A DNA stretch of 40,438 nt. Source: Nocardioidaceae bacterium (GTDB lineage: Bacteria > Actinomycetota > Actinomycetes > Propionibacteriales > Nocardioidaceae). The position numbers and the translations under genes were made by a program. Position 1 is the first letter of the stretch. Every line of letters starts with the position of its first letter. The notes beneath the pieces are model-generated. The model saw only the letters and a program-made list of their open reading frames with translations. It was not told the DNA's origin and did no database searches. Of this stretch, positions 18,654 to 26,414 are shown piece after piece. The stretch is from assembly GCA_013697585.1 (NCBI GenBank), contig JACCWP010000227.1:1-40438 (forward strand), given 5' to 3'.

Positions 18654-19366
18654 TCACTGCAAGGGAAACGGGGGCTGCATCCACCACGGAGCGGAGGTCC
18701 ACTCGACCGAACGCACCCACTTGACCCACCAGAAGCCGCGGCGGTCCGGTGCAACCAGGCGCACGGGTCCGCCGTGGCCATCGGACAGTGGGCTGTCCGA
18801 GGCGTGAGTGGCCAGCAGCAGCCGCTCGACATCGGCCACCGGGAAGCGTCGTCTGTAGCCGGTCACCGAGACCACGTCGAGTCCGCGGGCCCCCGGCGGG
18901 GCGGCGCCGAGCGCCCGGTCCAGCCGCAGCCCCCGCCATTCCTGCTCGGCGTACCACCCGCCGGTGCAGTCCAAGACGGCGAGGACCGTGTCGGTGCCCG
19001 CGAACAGGTCGGCGTAGGGGACGGTGTCTGAGCCCGCGATGAGCCGGTACGACGTGCGGGCCACCGTCGGGACCGAGTCGGTGAACCACTGCGTCACAGG
19101 CATAGCGCCCGGATCGCCCGATCCCACGGCGAACGACCCGGTCGCTCGCCGGACTCGGCCCGGAAGGCTGAACACGTTGGTGACCACCTCGACCGTCCCG
19201 TAGGCGCTGAGTGCCCCAAGCCCGAGCGCGCCGGCGCGAAGCACGCCTCGCCGCGAGAGGTCGGTGCCACGCAGTCGCTGGTGCCGCCCCCATGCGTGCA
19301 CGAGCACCACCGGGATCGCCAGCGCCTAGGTCGCCCGAATGCACCGACCAGCATCGCCAGCAGAGC
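18654..19366 (-). pseudogene. Truncated molybdopterin-dependent oxidoreductase
   Basis: The open part (GTG at 19310 to 18654, about 218 residues) matches the sulfite-oxidase-like molybdopterin domain of membrane-anchored actinobacterial oxidoreductases. It carries TDLSRRGVLRAGALGLGALS, AMPVTQWF, the probable Mo-ligand Cys in LDCTGGWYAEQEWRG, and a C-terminal WVRSVEWTSAPWW. Complete relatives have several N-terminal membrane helices first. Here only a scrap of the first helix (TNVALLAMLVGAFG, about 19325-19366) survives in another frame, and a TAG at 19326-19328 interrupts the helix region. The gene probably lost its transmembrane half and is non-functional, though the soluble domain could still be expressed. 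Confidence 0.68.
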
Positions 19367-19457
19367 CACGTTGGTCCGCCGGCCGGGTCACGGCTCAGGT
19401 CCCGACCAGCGGCCCGGCGTCGGTCGGCGGACCGTCACCCGGATCGCGCGTCGTTCG

Positions 19458-19817
19458 TCACATTGCTGCCCGGGTGCGGACGGACTCAGCCCGGTCAGCC
19501 ACCGTGGACAACAGATCGCTCTGACCGGCGGGGACCTCGACGTCCAGCGTGACGCTGACCCTTCCCGTGCCCAGGTCGTGCGAAACAGTCGTGGTGAAGG
19601 CAAAGAACGAGCAGCACGTGCTCTCGCGGTGCGCGAGGTCGCGGGTCCACTCGGCCAACCCCGCGTTGCCCACCAGGTGCAGGTGCACCCTGGTCGGCGA
19701 CGGGTGCTCGACCTTGACCAGGTGCCGGGCGAACAGCTCGTCGAACTCTGCGGCGCGCAGCGGTCGCTCGTGGGTCGGCAGCGTGCACGCCGCCGGGACG
19801 ATCTCGTCGAACGTCAT
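19458..19817 (-). CDS. Small Cys-containing protein, function unknown
   Basis: This 119-residue soluble protein belongs to a family I know only as hypothetical in actinomycetes. It has Cys11 (AACTLPTHERPLRAAEFDEL) and a conserved ESTCCSFFAFT segment with Cys68-Cys69, between beta-rich stretches (RVHLHLVG, RVSVTLDVEVPAG). The adjacent Cys pair is a candidate thiol or metal site. The start is ATG at 19817 with GGAGGTG five bases upstream. It diverges from the DUF4396 gene, and the CsoR-like palindrome at 19984-20000 lies between them, so metal-responsive control of both is possible but unproven. Confidence 0.6.
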   Translation of the reverse strand: MTFDEIVPAACTLPTHERPLRAAEFDELFARHLVKVEHPSPTRVHLHLVGNAGLAEWTRDLAHRESTCCSFFAFTTTVSHDLGTGRVSVTLDVEVPAGQSDLLSTVADRAESVRTRAAM

Positions 19818-19983
19818 CACGCACCTCCAGAGTCGGGCCACGGGCGGGCCTCGGTCACGGCAAGCCCGGGCATCCGTACGGGTTGCATGCGTCCGGGGAC
19901 AACGATGCATGACTCACGCTGTCCATGACTACTCACGTGTCCGTGAATCCTGTCGACGACCAGAGAATGGCACGTGCGGAACA

Positions 19984-20000
19984 ATACCCCTAAGGGGTAT
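19984..20000. promoter_or_regulatory. Perfect palindrome, CsoR/RcnR-like operator
   Basis: ATACCCCTAAGGGGTAT is an exact inverted repeat of 8 + 1 + 8 bases. This AT-C tract/G tract-AT pattern is what CsoR-type regulators recognise. It lies 82 bases upstream of the DUF4396 gene and 167 bases from the divergent small-protein gene. The rest of 19818-20081 shows only loosely repeated ACTCACG motifs (19913-19945). Confidence 0.65.
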
Positions 20001-20081
20001 ACTCGACGGCACGAGGGCCGAGATGCACGCACGCCACAGTGCTCGTGCTGGCCCTGCTCGCCAGCCAGATCGGAGACAACG

Positions 20082-20573
20082 ATGTCGCGAGAAACCCGGC
20101 ACCCCGCCGCCAGCCAGCAGCCGACGGGCAACGACCTCACCCGGATGGCCGTCAGCGCCACCGCCCACTGCCTCACTGGTTGCGCCATCGGTGAGGTGCT
20201 GGGCATGGTGATCGGCACCGCGCTCGGTTGGAGCAACCTGGCCACGATCGTTCTCGCGGTCATCCTGGCCTTCATCTTCGGCTACGCCTTGACCATCCGG
20301 TCGGTCCTTGCCGCCGGGCTGACCTTCGCCGCGGCCATACCCATCGCTCTAGCCTCCGACACGATCTCCATCACCGTCATGGAGATCGTGGACAACCTGA
20401 TCATGGTGACGGTCCCCGGCGCCATGCATGCCGGCGTCGTGAGCTGGCTGTTCTGGGGCGCGCTCGCGTTCAGTCTGGCTATCGCGTTCGTCGTGACAGT
20501 CCCGGTCAACCGCTACCTGATCGGGCGAGGACGCGGCCACGCCGTCATGCACGACCTGCACTCCAGCCACTGA
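20082..20573 (+). CDS. DUF4396 membrane protein, putative metal-linked
   Basis: This 163-residue protein has four hydrophobic helices and the DUF4396 signature HCLTGCAIGEVLGMVIGTAL (29-48), with Cys30 and Cys34. MEIVDNLIMVTVPGAMHAG follows, then the conserved end VNRYLIGRGRGHAVMH. The HCxxGC motif at the start of a membrane helix and several His/Met residues would suit metal coordination. The family has no established function that I know. The start is ATG at 20082 (GGAGACAAC upstream). A perfect CsoR-like palindrome lies in front of it, which suggests expression in response to copper or a similar ion. Confidence 0.8.
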   Translation: MSRETRHPAASQQPTGNDLTRMAVSATAHCLTGCAIGEVLGMVIGTALGWSNLATIVLAVILAFIFGYALTIRSVLAAGLTFAAAIPIALASDTISITVMEIVDNLIMVTVPGAMHAGVVSWLFWGALAFSLAIAFVVTVPVNRYLIGRGRGHAVMHDLHSSH

Positions 20574-20620
20574 CCCCAACCGGGCGAGAGCGCCGCAGAT
20601 CGGCTGGACGAGCAGACTGC

Positions 20621-20738
20621 TCAGAAGGTGCCGACTGCCAGCAGTCGCTCGCCGGGGGCGATCAGGTCGATGTCGCCACCGTAGTTGGAGTAGGTGGCGA
20701 AGGTGTCGTCGACGTCGGACCTGCAGGTCGACGCGGCG
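20621..20738 (-). pseudogene. Subtilase (peptidase S8) C-terminal scrap
   Basis: About 36 minus-strand codons read CRSDVDDTFATYSNYGGDID, then LIAPGERLLAVGTF and a stop (20621-20623). This matches the subtilisin-family stretch just before the catalytic Ser loop (family pattern DTFANFSNYGADVDLIAPG). The catalytic D, H and S regions are absent and no start exists, so only a fragment remains. The rest of 20574-20921 holds no gene I can support. Confidence 0.6.
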
Positions 20739-20939
20739 CCGCCACCTGCTGCCTGCAGGGGCATTGCGAGCACGTACCCCGCCGGCGGACGAGCCAAAAC
20801 ACGCCGAGAGCCGGTGCCTGCCAGCAGCGCGCGCGTGCAGCCCCTGAGGCCCGGGTCGGTCTTGGCGACTGGTTAGGCTCCCGGCGAACGGCCAACACGC
20901 CCGTGGTCTGGAGGCAACGACATCGACATCCGTGGCAGC

Positions 20940-21683
20940 GTGGCCCTCGTCAGCGGCGGCGCGTCAGGGCTCGGCCGGGCGACCGTCGAGCGGCTGCACG
21001 CCGCCGGGGCCTCGATCGTCGTCCTGGACCTCCCGACGTCAGGCGGTGCCGACCTGGCCGAGCGACTGGGCGAGCGGGTGCGGTTCGCGGCCGCGGACGT
21101 CACCGACGAGGCCGACGTCGAGACTGCCCTCGACCTGGCCGCCGAGCTCGGCACGCTGCGCGTGGCCGTGAGCTGCGCCGGCATCGTCGACGCCGCCCGC
21201 ACGGTCGGCAAGTCCGGACCCTTCCCGCTGGACACGTTCGCGCGCGTGGTCTCGGTGAACCTGATCGGCACTTTCAACGTTATCCGGCTAGCAGCCACCC
21301 GCATCGCGGTGGCCGACGAGATCGACGGCGAGCGCGGCGTGCTGGTCAACACTGCCTCGGTCGCCGCCTTCGAGGGTCAGGTCGGCCAGGCCGCCTACAG
21401 CGCCTCCAAGGGAGGGATAGTCGCACTCACGTTGCCGGTCGCCCGTGACCTTGCGGGGGTCAAGATCCGGGTGATGAGCATCGCCCCGGGTCTGTTCCGC
21501 ACCCCGATGTTCGAGTCGCTGTCGCAGGAGCAGATCGACTCCCTCGGGGCCCAGGTGCCGCACCCCACCAGGCTGGGCGACCCCGCCGAGTACGCGGCCT
21601 TGGTCGAGCACGTGGTAGCCAACCCCATGCTCAACGGCGAGACCATCCGGCTGGACGGGGCGATCCGGATGGCGCCGCGCTAG
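20940..21683 (+). CDS. Short-chain dehydrogenase (3-hydroxyacyl-CoA dehydrogenase, HSD10-like)
   Basis: This SDR-fold enzyme of about 247 residues matches the type II 3-hydroxyacyl-CoA dehydrogenase/HSD17B10 group, which oxidises 3-hydroxyacyl-CoA with NAD+. It has the cofactor loop [27 protein letters not shown] (Ser and Tyr) followed by KGG, the N-terminal-binding Asp in AAADVTD, and [14 protein letters not shown]. The listed start is GTG at 20940. However, the family normally begins with M-D-I-R-G-S, and those residues are encoded upstream in the same frame beginning at 20922, where the codon is ATC and GGAGG sits seven bases ahead. Its stop TAG overlaps the stop of the convergent LLM gene in CTAG. 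Confidence 0.88.
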   Translation: MALVSGGASGLGRATVERLHAAGASIVVLDLPTSGGADLAERLGERVRFAAADVTDEADVETALDLAAELGTLRVAVSCAGIVDAARTVGKSGPFPLDTFARVVSVNLIGTFNVIRLAATRIAVADEIDGERGVLVNTASVAAFEGQVGQAAYSASKGGIVALTLPVARDLAGVKIRVMSIAPGLFRTPMFESLSQEQIDSLGAQVPHPTRLGDPAEYAALVEHVVANPMLNGETIRLDGAIRMAPR

Positions 21684-22753
21684 GTGCCCCCGTGGCTCGC
21701 AACAGCTGTGCCGGCACTGTCGCGGAGGCGGGCGCGCACCTGCGAGAGCAGCGCGGAGTCCGCGGCGTACGGCGTGCTGAACGACAAACGTGTCACGAGA
21801 CCGCCGAAGCGGCTGTCGAGCCCCGCTGCGACCTCGCGCGGTGTGCCGGCGACGGCGAACTGCGCCAGCACGTCGTCGGAGACGAGGCGTGCCATCGCGT
21901 CCCATTCCCCCGCTCTGGACTTCGCGTGCAGGCGATCGTGCAGTTCGCCCCAGCCGTGCGTCTCGAGGACTGGCTTGTAGGCGGGGGTCGACCCATAGAA
22001 CGCCAGCTGCTGACGGGCGGCAGTCTCGGCTTCTGCGCGATCACGCTCCGTCTCGCCGACGATCACAAGGGCAGGCAGGCTCACCGAGAACCTGGGGGCC
22101 TCGTGACCCCGTGCCGCGAGTCCTCGCTCCAGCGCGGGAAGCGTCACCTCGCGCAGGTACGTCGCTGTCGTGAAGGTGTGACAGACGAACCCGTCTGCCG
22201 CCCGACCGGCCGTCTCGGTCATGCGCTCGCCGACGCCCGCGACGAGGATCGGCGGGTTGCCGTGGGGATTGGGCCCCGGCGAGAAGAAGGGCGTCATCAA
22301 GGTGTGCCGATAGAACTCGCCCTCGAAGCGCAGCGGCTCGCCCGTGGCCCAGCTCGCCCAGATGGCGCGCACCGCGGCGACGTACTCGCGCATGCGTGCG
22401 GCCGGGCGACTCCACGGCATCGAGAAGCGCCGCTCGATGTGGGCGCGGACCTGTGATCCCAGGCCCAGCCTGAATCGGCCGGTGGACACGAGGTGCAAGT
22501 CGTTGGCCACGGTGGCCATGGTCATCGGGCTGCGGGCGAACGCGACGGCGATCGCGCTGGCGAGCTCGACCCGCTCGGTGGCACGGGCCGCTAGGGCCAG
22601 GCCGACGAAGGGATCGTGCTGGGTCTCGGCCAGCAGGAGGCCGTCGTAGCTATCGGCCTCGGCGCGGATCGCTGCCTGCTCGGACTCAACGGGCCCGGCG
22701 GCCGGGTCGCCGGCTGCGTCGACCGTCCAGCCCAGCCGGCTACCGAGTGCCAT
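21680..22753 (-). CDS. F420-dependent LLM-class oxidoreductase (TIGR03617-like)
   Basis: This 357-residue luciferase-like TIM-barrel protein shows [67 protein letters not shown] and [18 protein letters not shown], typical of F420-dependent enzymes that move hydride between reduced F420 and a carbonyl, imine or alkene. FMN cannot be excluded from sequence, but fbiC at the window start shows the cell makes F420. Its start (ATG at 22753) lies inside the 3' end of the adenylation/acyltransferase gene (14-base overlap), so the two are translationally coupled and the enzyme probably acts in the same iron-controlled pathway. Confidence 0.88.
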   Translation of the reverse strand: MALGSRLGWTVDAAGDPAAGPVESEQAAIRAEADSYDGLLLAETQHDPFVGLALAARATERVELASAIAVAFARSPMTMATVANDLHLVSTGRFRLGLGSQVRAHIERRFSMPWSRPAARMREYVAAVRAIWASWATGEPLRFEGEFYRHTLMTPFFSPGPNPHGNPPILVAGVGERMTETAGRAADGFVCHTFTTATYLREVTLPALERGLAARGHEAPRFSVSLPALVIVGETERDRAEAETAARQQLAFYGSTPAYKPVLETHGWGELHDRLHAKSRAGEWDAMARLVSDDVLAQFAVAGTPREVAAGLDSRFGGLVTRLSFSTPYAADSALLSQVRARLRDSAGTAVASHGGT

Positions 22754-25292
22754 GACCAGCCGCGCACTGCCGCCTCGCGCCGGCCCAGCGAGCTATCGGT
22801 CGTGCCAGCCGCTCTGTCGCGATCCCAACGCCGAGCGATGTGAGCAGGGCCAGCAAGGGATGGTCGACCTCGAGGTGCGGGTAGACCTGCCAGTGGGTGA
22901 GGTAGATGTACAACGACGCACTGGCAAGCAGGCCGAGGACAACGGTCACGGCAGCGGGCAGGTGCACGCCGGGCAGCCACACGAGCAGCAGCAGGCACGT
23001 GACCACCAGGGCCTCGCGGGTCGGCTCTCCGAAGAAGCCGGCGACGGACAGCACGGCGAGGACCGAGACGACCACCCGCTGCCAGTGCCGGGTCGACGCG
23101 GCGATTGCCCAGCCGAGCGCAAAGCACCAGAACACGACCAGCGTCGTGTACCGCTCCGTCGGACCTGCCTCGACGCCGACCACGGCATAGCGCACCAGCA
23201 GCGCGGCGGCGACCACGCTCACGGCGAACGTCCATGGGTCGCGCCGCTCCAGCCGGCCGACTCCGGGCAGCCGCAACATCGTGAGGCACCCTGCCAGGCT
23301 CCAGACAAGGGCCTCGAGGAACCACAGCTGCCAGTCGGTCGTCCAGGTGTCGCTACCCAGCAGACCGTTGAGGAACAGGGCCGTCCGGAGGTCATAGAAG
23401 TCCGTGGTGAGTGCGAGTCCCGCGATCCAGACCGCGCTCGGTAGCGCGAACGCCGCGATCGACGCGACCCCGCGGTGCAGGTTCACCGCCGGATCAGCCC
23501 GAGTGACCTGGAATCGGGCGAAGTTGTACCCGGCGACGCCCAGGAGTACGTGCGCACCTCCATAGAGGCTGAACACGTTGGAGTGCGTGCCCACGACGAG
23601 CACGATCGCGACCGCCCGCAGCACCACGCTCGTCTCGAGCACTGCACCCCGCCTGGCCCTCACGGGCCGGGAGGCCAGCTCGCGGACACTGCGCGTGTGC
23701 CAGTCCCGAGGTACGTCGGGCAGCAGCTCACCGATCCGCACCGAGAGCTCCACGTAGGACAACGAATCGCCGTCCAGGCTGACGAAGCTGTCGTCGACGG
23801 TGGCATCCGGTCGTCCGAGCAGGCTCGCGTAGAGGTCGCGCAGCTCCCCCGCGGTGGTCGGCGCACGGCGATCCGATGCGCGGCGGGTCACGCCTGCCAG
23901 CGCTGCGGCCTGACGCTCCAGGGCTGCGTAGTCGGTCTTGCCGGCCGGAGTCTCGGGCCGCTGGTGCACCGACGCCACGGTGACCGCGGCCGCGGGCAGC
24001 CCGCACTCGGCTGCCACCACCGTCGCGGCCGCACGTACGTCGGCGGGTCGGGTGACGAAGACGTGCAGCCGCTCGTCGTGGGTCACGCTCCAACCCGTGA
24101 TCGCGTGCCGGGAGAGCACGCGTTCCAGCTCGTCGAGGTCGACCCGCAGGCCGAACGCCTTCGCGAACCGGCTCTTGCGACCGATGATTTCGTAGAGGCC
24201 GTGTCGACGACGCGCCAGGTCGCCGGTGCGGAGCTCGGTCAAGACCCGGCCCGCGGCCAGGTCGCTCGGGCTCTCGCAATAGCCCAGCATCACGTTGGGG
24301 CCGGAGTAGACCAGCTCGCCGGAGTCGGGCTCGTCGCTCTCCGGGCTCGGCTCCAACCGCAGGCTCCCCCCCGGGATAGGCACACCGATGGCGCCAGGGT
24401 GGTCGGCGGCCAGGTGCGGCGGCAGGTACGCCATTCGCGACGTCGCCTCGGTCTGGCCGTACATCACGTAGAAGTCCCAGCCCCGCCGCCGACCCAGCCG
24501 GCTGAACCGGACCACCAGCTCGGGGTCGAGCCGGCCGCCGGCCTGGGTGACGTACCGCAGCGAAGGCAGGTCGCGCTCTGCCCAGCCCGACCGCTCGAGC
24601 AGCTCGAAGGTGTACGGGACACCGGCAAAGCTGGTGGCTCCCGAGGCCGCGAACAGGTCCCAGAACCCGGCGTCGAGCACGGTCTGCTCGGTGACGACGA
24701 CGCCGGCGCCGACGAGCAGGTGGCTGTTGAGAACCGAGAGGCCATAACAGTACGAGAGCGGCAGCGTCAGGGCCGCCCGGTCGCCGGGACCCAGCTGCAG
24801 GTACTCGGCGATGCTGGCCGCGTTGCTCGCGATGTTGTTCTGCGAGAGCCGCGCCAGCTTGGGCGAGCCCGTCGAGCCCGAGGTGCTCAGCAGCAGCGCG
24901 AGGTCAGCGTGGAGGTCGTGGGCCGTGCCCTCCCGTCGCTCCTCCAGCCGCAGCGCCCCGTCGACCGGTTCGCAGACGACGTCCGGATCGTAGGCCGTGC
25001 CCCACGTATTGAGGCGCGCGTCGCCCCTGCCCGGCACCAGCAGCACGCAGTGCCCACCAGCGAGCCCGGCGAGGTAGGTCACGACCGTCTCGACATCATT
25101 GTGTGCTGCCAACAGAAGCAGCCGGCGGGTCGGGCCGAGAAGCTCGACGGTGTCGGTGACCCGCGTGGCGAGGTCGGCGTACGTGACGGTCTGCGTCGCG
25201 GTGATCAGGGCGGGGGCGTCGCCGAAGGCCGCCAGGTGGCTTGGCGTCCACGCCGGGACGGGGATCCTGGACAGATCGACCGTGGCAGGCAT
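22740..25292 (-). CDS. Adenylation-carrier-acyltransferase 3 fusion protein, iron-box controlled
   Basis: This 850-residue multidomain enzyme has three parts. Residues 1-455 form an adenylate-forming domain (A3 LLLSTSGSTGSPKLARLS at 133-150, A5 YGQTE at 278-282, A7 TGD at 356-358, A8 GRKSRFAKAFGLRVD at 371-385, A10 GKTD with Lys452). Residues about 480-545 form a carrier domain with LDGDSLSY, phosphopantetheine site Ser510. Residues about 550-840 form an acyltransferase-3 membrane domain with about ten helices and the R...H signature RAVAIVLVVGTH (Arg559, His570). No condensation or thioesterase domain is present. By analogy with DltA-DltC-DltB, it could activate an acid, hold it as a thioester and pass it to an acceptor at the membrane. 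The start is ATG at 25292, since the longer GTG start would lie within the iron box. Confidence 0.88.
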   Translation of the reverse strand: MPATVDLSRIPVPAWTPSHLAAFGDAPALITATQTVTYADLATRVTDTVELLGPTRRLLLLAAHNDVETVVTYLAGLAGGHCVLLVPGRGDARLNTWGTAYDPDVVCEPVDGALRLEERREGTAHDLHADLALLLSTSGSTGSPKLARLSQNNIASNAASIAEYLQLGPGDRAALTLPLSYCYGLSVLNSHLLVGAGVVVTEQTVLDAGFWDLFAASGATSFAGVPYTFELLERSGWAERDLPSLRYVTQAGGRLDPELVVRFSRLGRRRGWDFYVMYGQTEATSRMAYLPPHLAADHPGAIGVPIPGGSLRLEPSPESDEPDSGELVYSGPNVMLGYCESPSDLAAGRVLTELRTGDLARRRHGLYEIIGRKSRFAKAFGLRVDLDELERVLSRHAITGWSVTHDERLHVFVTRPADVRAAATVVAAECGLPAAAVTVASVHQRPETPAGKTDYAALERQAAALAGVTRRASDRRAPTTAGELRDLYASLLGRPDATVDDSFVSLDGDSLSYVELSVRIGELLPDVPRDWHTRSVRELASRPVRARRGAVLETSVVLRAVAIVLVVGTHSNVFSLYGGAHVLLGVAGYNFARFQVTRADPAVNLHRGVASIAAFALPSAVWIAGLALTTDFYDLRTALFLNGLLGSDTWTTDWQLWFLEALVWSLAGCLTMLRLPGVGRLERRDPWTFAVSVVAAALLVRYAVVGVEAGPTERYTTLVVFWCFALGWAIAASTRHWQRVVVSVLAVLSVAGFFGEPTREALVVTCLLLLVWLPGVHLPAAVTVVLGLLASASLYIYLTHWQVYPHLEVDHPLLALLTSLGVGIATERLARPIARWAGARRQCAAGHGTR

Positions 25293-25304
25293 CCCGGCAC
25301 CATA

Positions 25305-25323
25305 GTTGGTTAGCCTCACCTAA
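25305..25323 (-). promoter_or_regulatory. DtxR/IdeR iron box in front of the A-carrier-AT3 gene
   Basis: Read on the minus strand, TTAGGTGAGGCTAACCAAC matches the IdeR/DtxR consensus (TTAGGTTAGGCTAACCTAA) at 16 of 19 positions. It sits 13 bases before the ATG, in the 54-base gap after fbpC, so the gene can be repressed by Fe2+-IdeR separately from the transporter. Confidence 0.8.
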
Positions 25324-25346
25324 GCAACGGTGCGCCTGACTCCAGA

Positions 25347-26414
25347 TCAGCTCGCGGCGTAGGCGCGCACGCAGCCCCGGACGGCGAGGTGCACCTCGGC
25401 GCCCACCTCGGGCGGGTCGACGCCAAGGACACGGGCCACGACCTGCGTCCCTGAGGGGGCGACGATGAGGTGGACGGCCGCGTCATGCCCGTAGAAGCAC
25501 ACCTCGCTCACCCTGGCGACGGCCGGCTCGACGCCTGGTCGGCCGTTGGTCGCGGGGGTCGCGGCGGCGACCAGCTCGATCTGCTCGGGGCGCACGAGGA
25601 GTGACACCGGTCCGGGGGGCAGCGGGTCGACCATCTGCAGCTCGCCGAGCGCGGAGCGTGCCGTGTCCCCCGACCGGGTCACGGTCGCGGGGAGCAGCGT
25701 TGCGCCGCCGACGAACGTCGCGACTGCCGTGTCCACGGGTGCGTGGTAGAGGTCGACAGGTCGCGCCACTTGGGCCAGGGTGCCGTCCCGCATGACGGCG
25801 ACCTGGTCGGCGAGGGACAGCGCCTCGTCCTGGTCGTGGGTCACGAGCACCGCGGTCGCGCTGGCGGCCCGCAGTGCACGGGTGATGGCGCGACCGGTCG
25901 CCGAACGCAGGCCGGCATCGAGGGACGAGAAGGGCTCGTCGAGCAGCACCACCGCGGGACCCGGCGCCAACGCCCGGGCGAGCGCGACCCGCTGCTGCTG
26001 GCCTCCGGACAGCTCGTGGGGTCGGCGCGCAGCGAGCGCGCGAGGCAGCTCGACGAGGTCGAGCACCGCCCCCAACCGGTCGCCGCGGCGGGCCCGACGG
26101 GGGAGTCCGAAGGTGACGTTGGCGGCGACGTCGAGGTGCGGGAACAGGGCGCCCTCTTGCGGGACGTAGCCCACCCGGCGCAGCTGCGGCGGCACGTGCC
26201 GGTGGTCCGACACGACGACGGTGTCGCCGAAGGCGATGCGACCGGCGTCCGGAGCGAGGAAGCCGGCGAGGATGCGCAGCAGCGTCGTCTTGCCGCATCC
26301 CGAGGGTCCGAGCACGGCGGTGATGCTGCCTTGCGGGACGTCCAGGTCGACCCCGCACAGGACAGGGACCCCCGCGAAGCCCTTGCGCACCCCGGTCATC
26401 GTCAGCGAGGTCAT
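25347..26414 (-). CDS. fbpC: Fe3+ ABC transporter, ATP-binding subunit (FbpC-like)
   Basis: This 355-residue ABC ATPase energises iron import. It has Walker A GPSGCGKTT (36-44), Q-loop VPQEGALFPH, signature LSGGQ (135-139), Walker B VVLLDEP (155-161) and switch His in LVTHDQDEA. A C-terminal TOBE-like extension (about 235-355, VSLLVRPEQIELV) is typical of the FbpC/PotA/UgpC branch. The start is ATG at 26414, overlapping the permease stop in ATGA. It is the third gene of the fbpA-fbpB-fbpC operon, followed 54 bases later by the adenylation/acyltransferase gene. Confidence 0.9.
   Translation of the reverse strand: MTSLTMTGVRKGFAGVPVLCGVDLDVPQGSITAVLGPSGCGKTTLLRILAGFLAPDAGRIAFGDTVVVSDHRHVPPQLRRVGYVPQEGALFPHLDVAANVTFGLPRRARRGDRLGAVLDLVELPRALAARRPHELSGGQQQRVALARALAPGPAVVLLDEPFSSLDAGLRSATGRAITRALRAASATAVLVTHDQDEALSLADQVAVMRDGTLAQVARPVDLYHAPVDTAVATFVGGATLLPATVTRSGDTARSALGELQMVDPLPPGPVSLLVRPEQIELVAAATPATNGRPGVEPAVARVSEVCFYGHDAAVHLIVAPSGTQVVARVLGVDPPEVGAEVHLAVRGCVRAYAAS

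Noticed and set aside
18523-19344. Upstream extension of the zinc alcohol dehydrogenase frame (666 codons in total)
   Set aside because: It covers the molybdopterin remnant in the wrong frame; the MDR fold starts at the ATG at 18522.
23475-25313. 612-codon plus-strand frame opposite the A-carrier-AT3 gene
   Set aside because: Arg/Gly/Gln-rich and without motifs, while the opposite strand has complete adenylation and carrier motifs.
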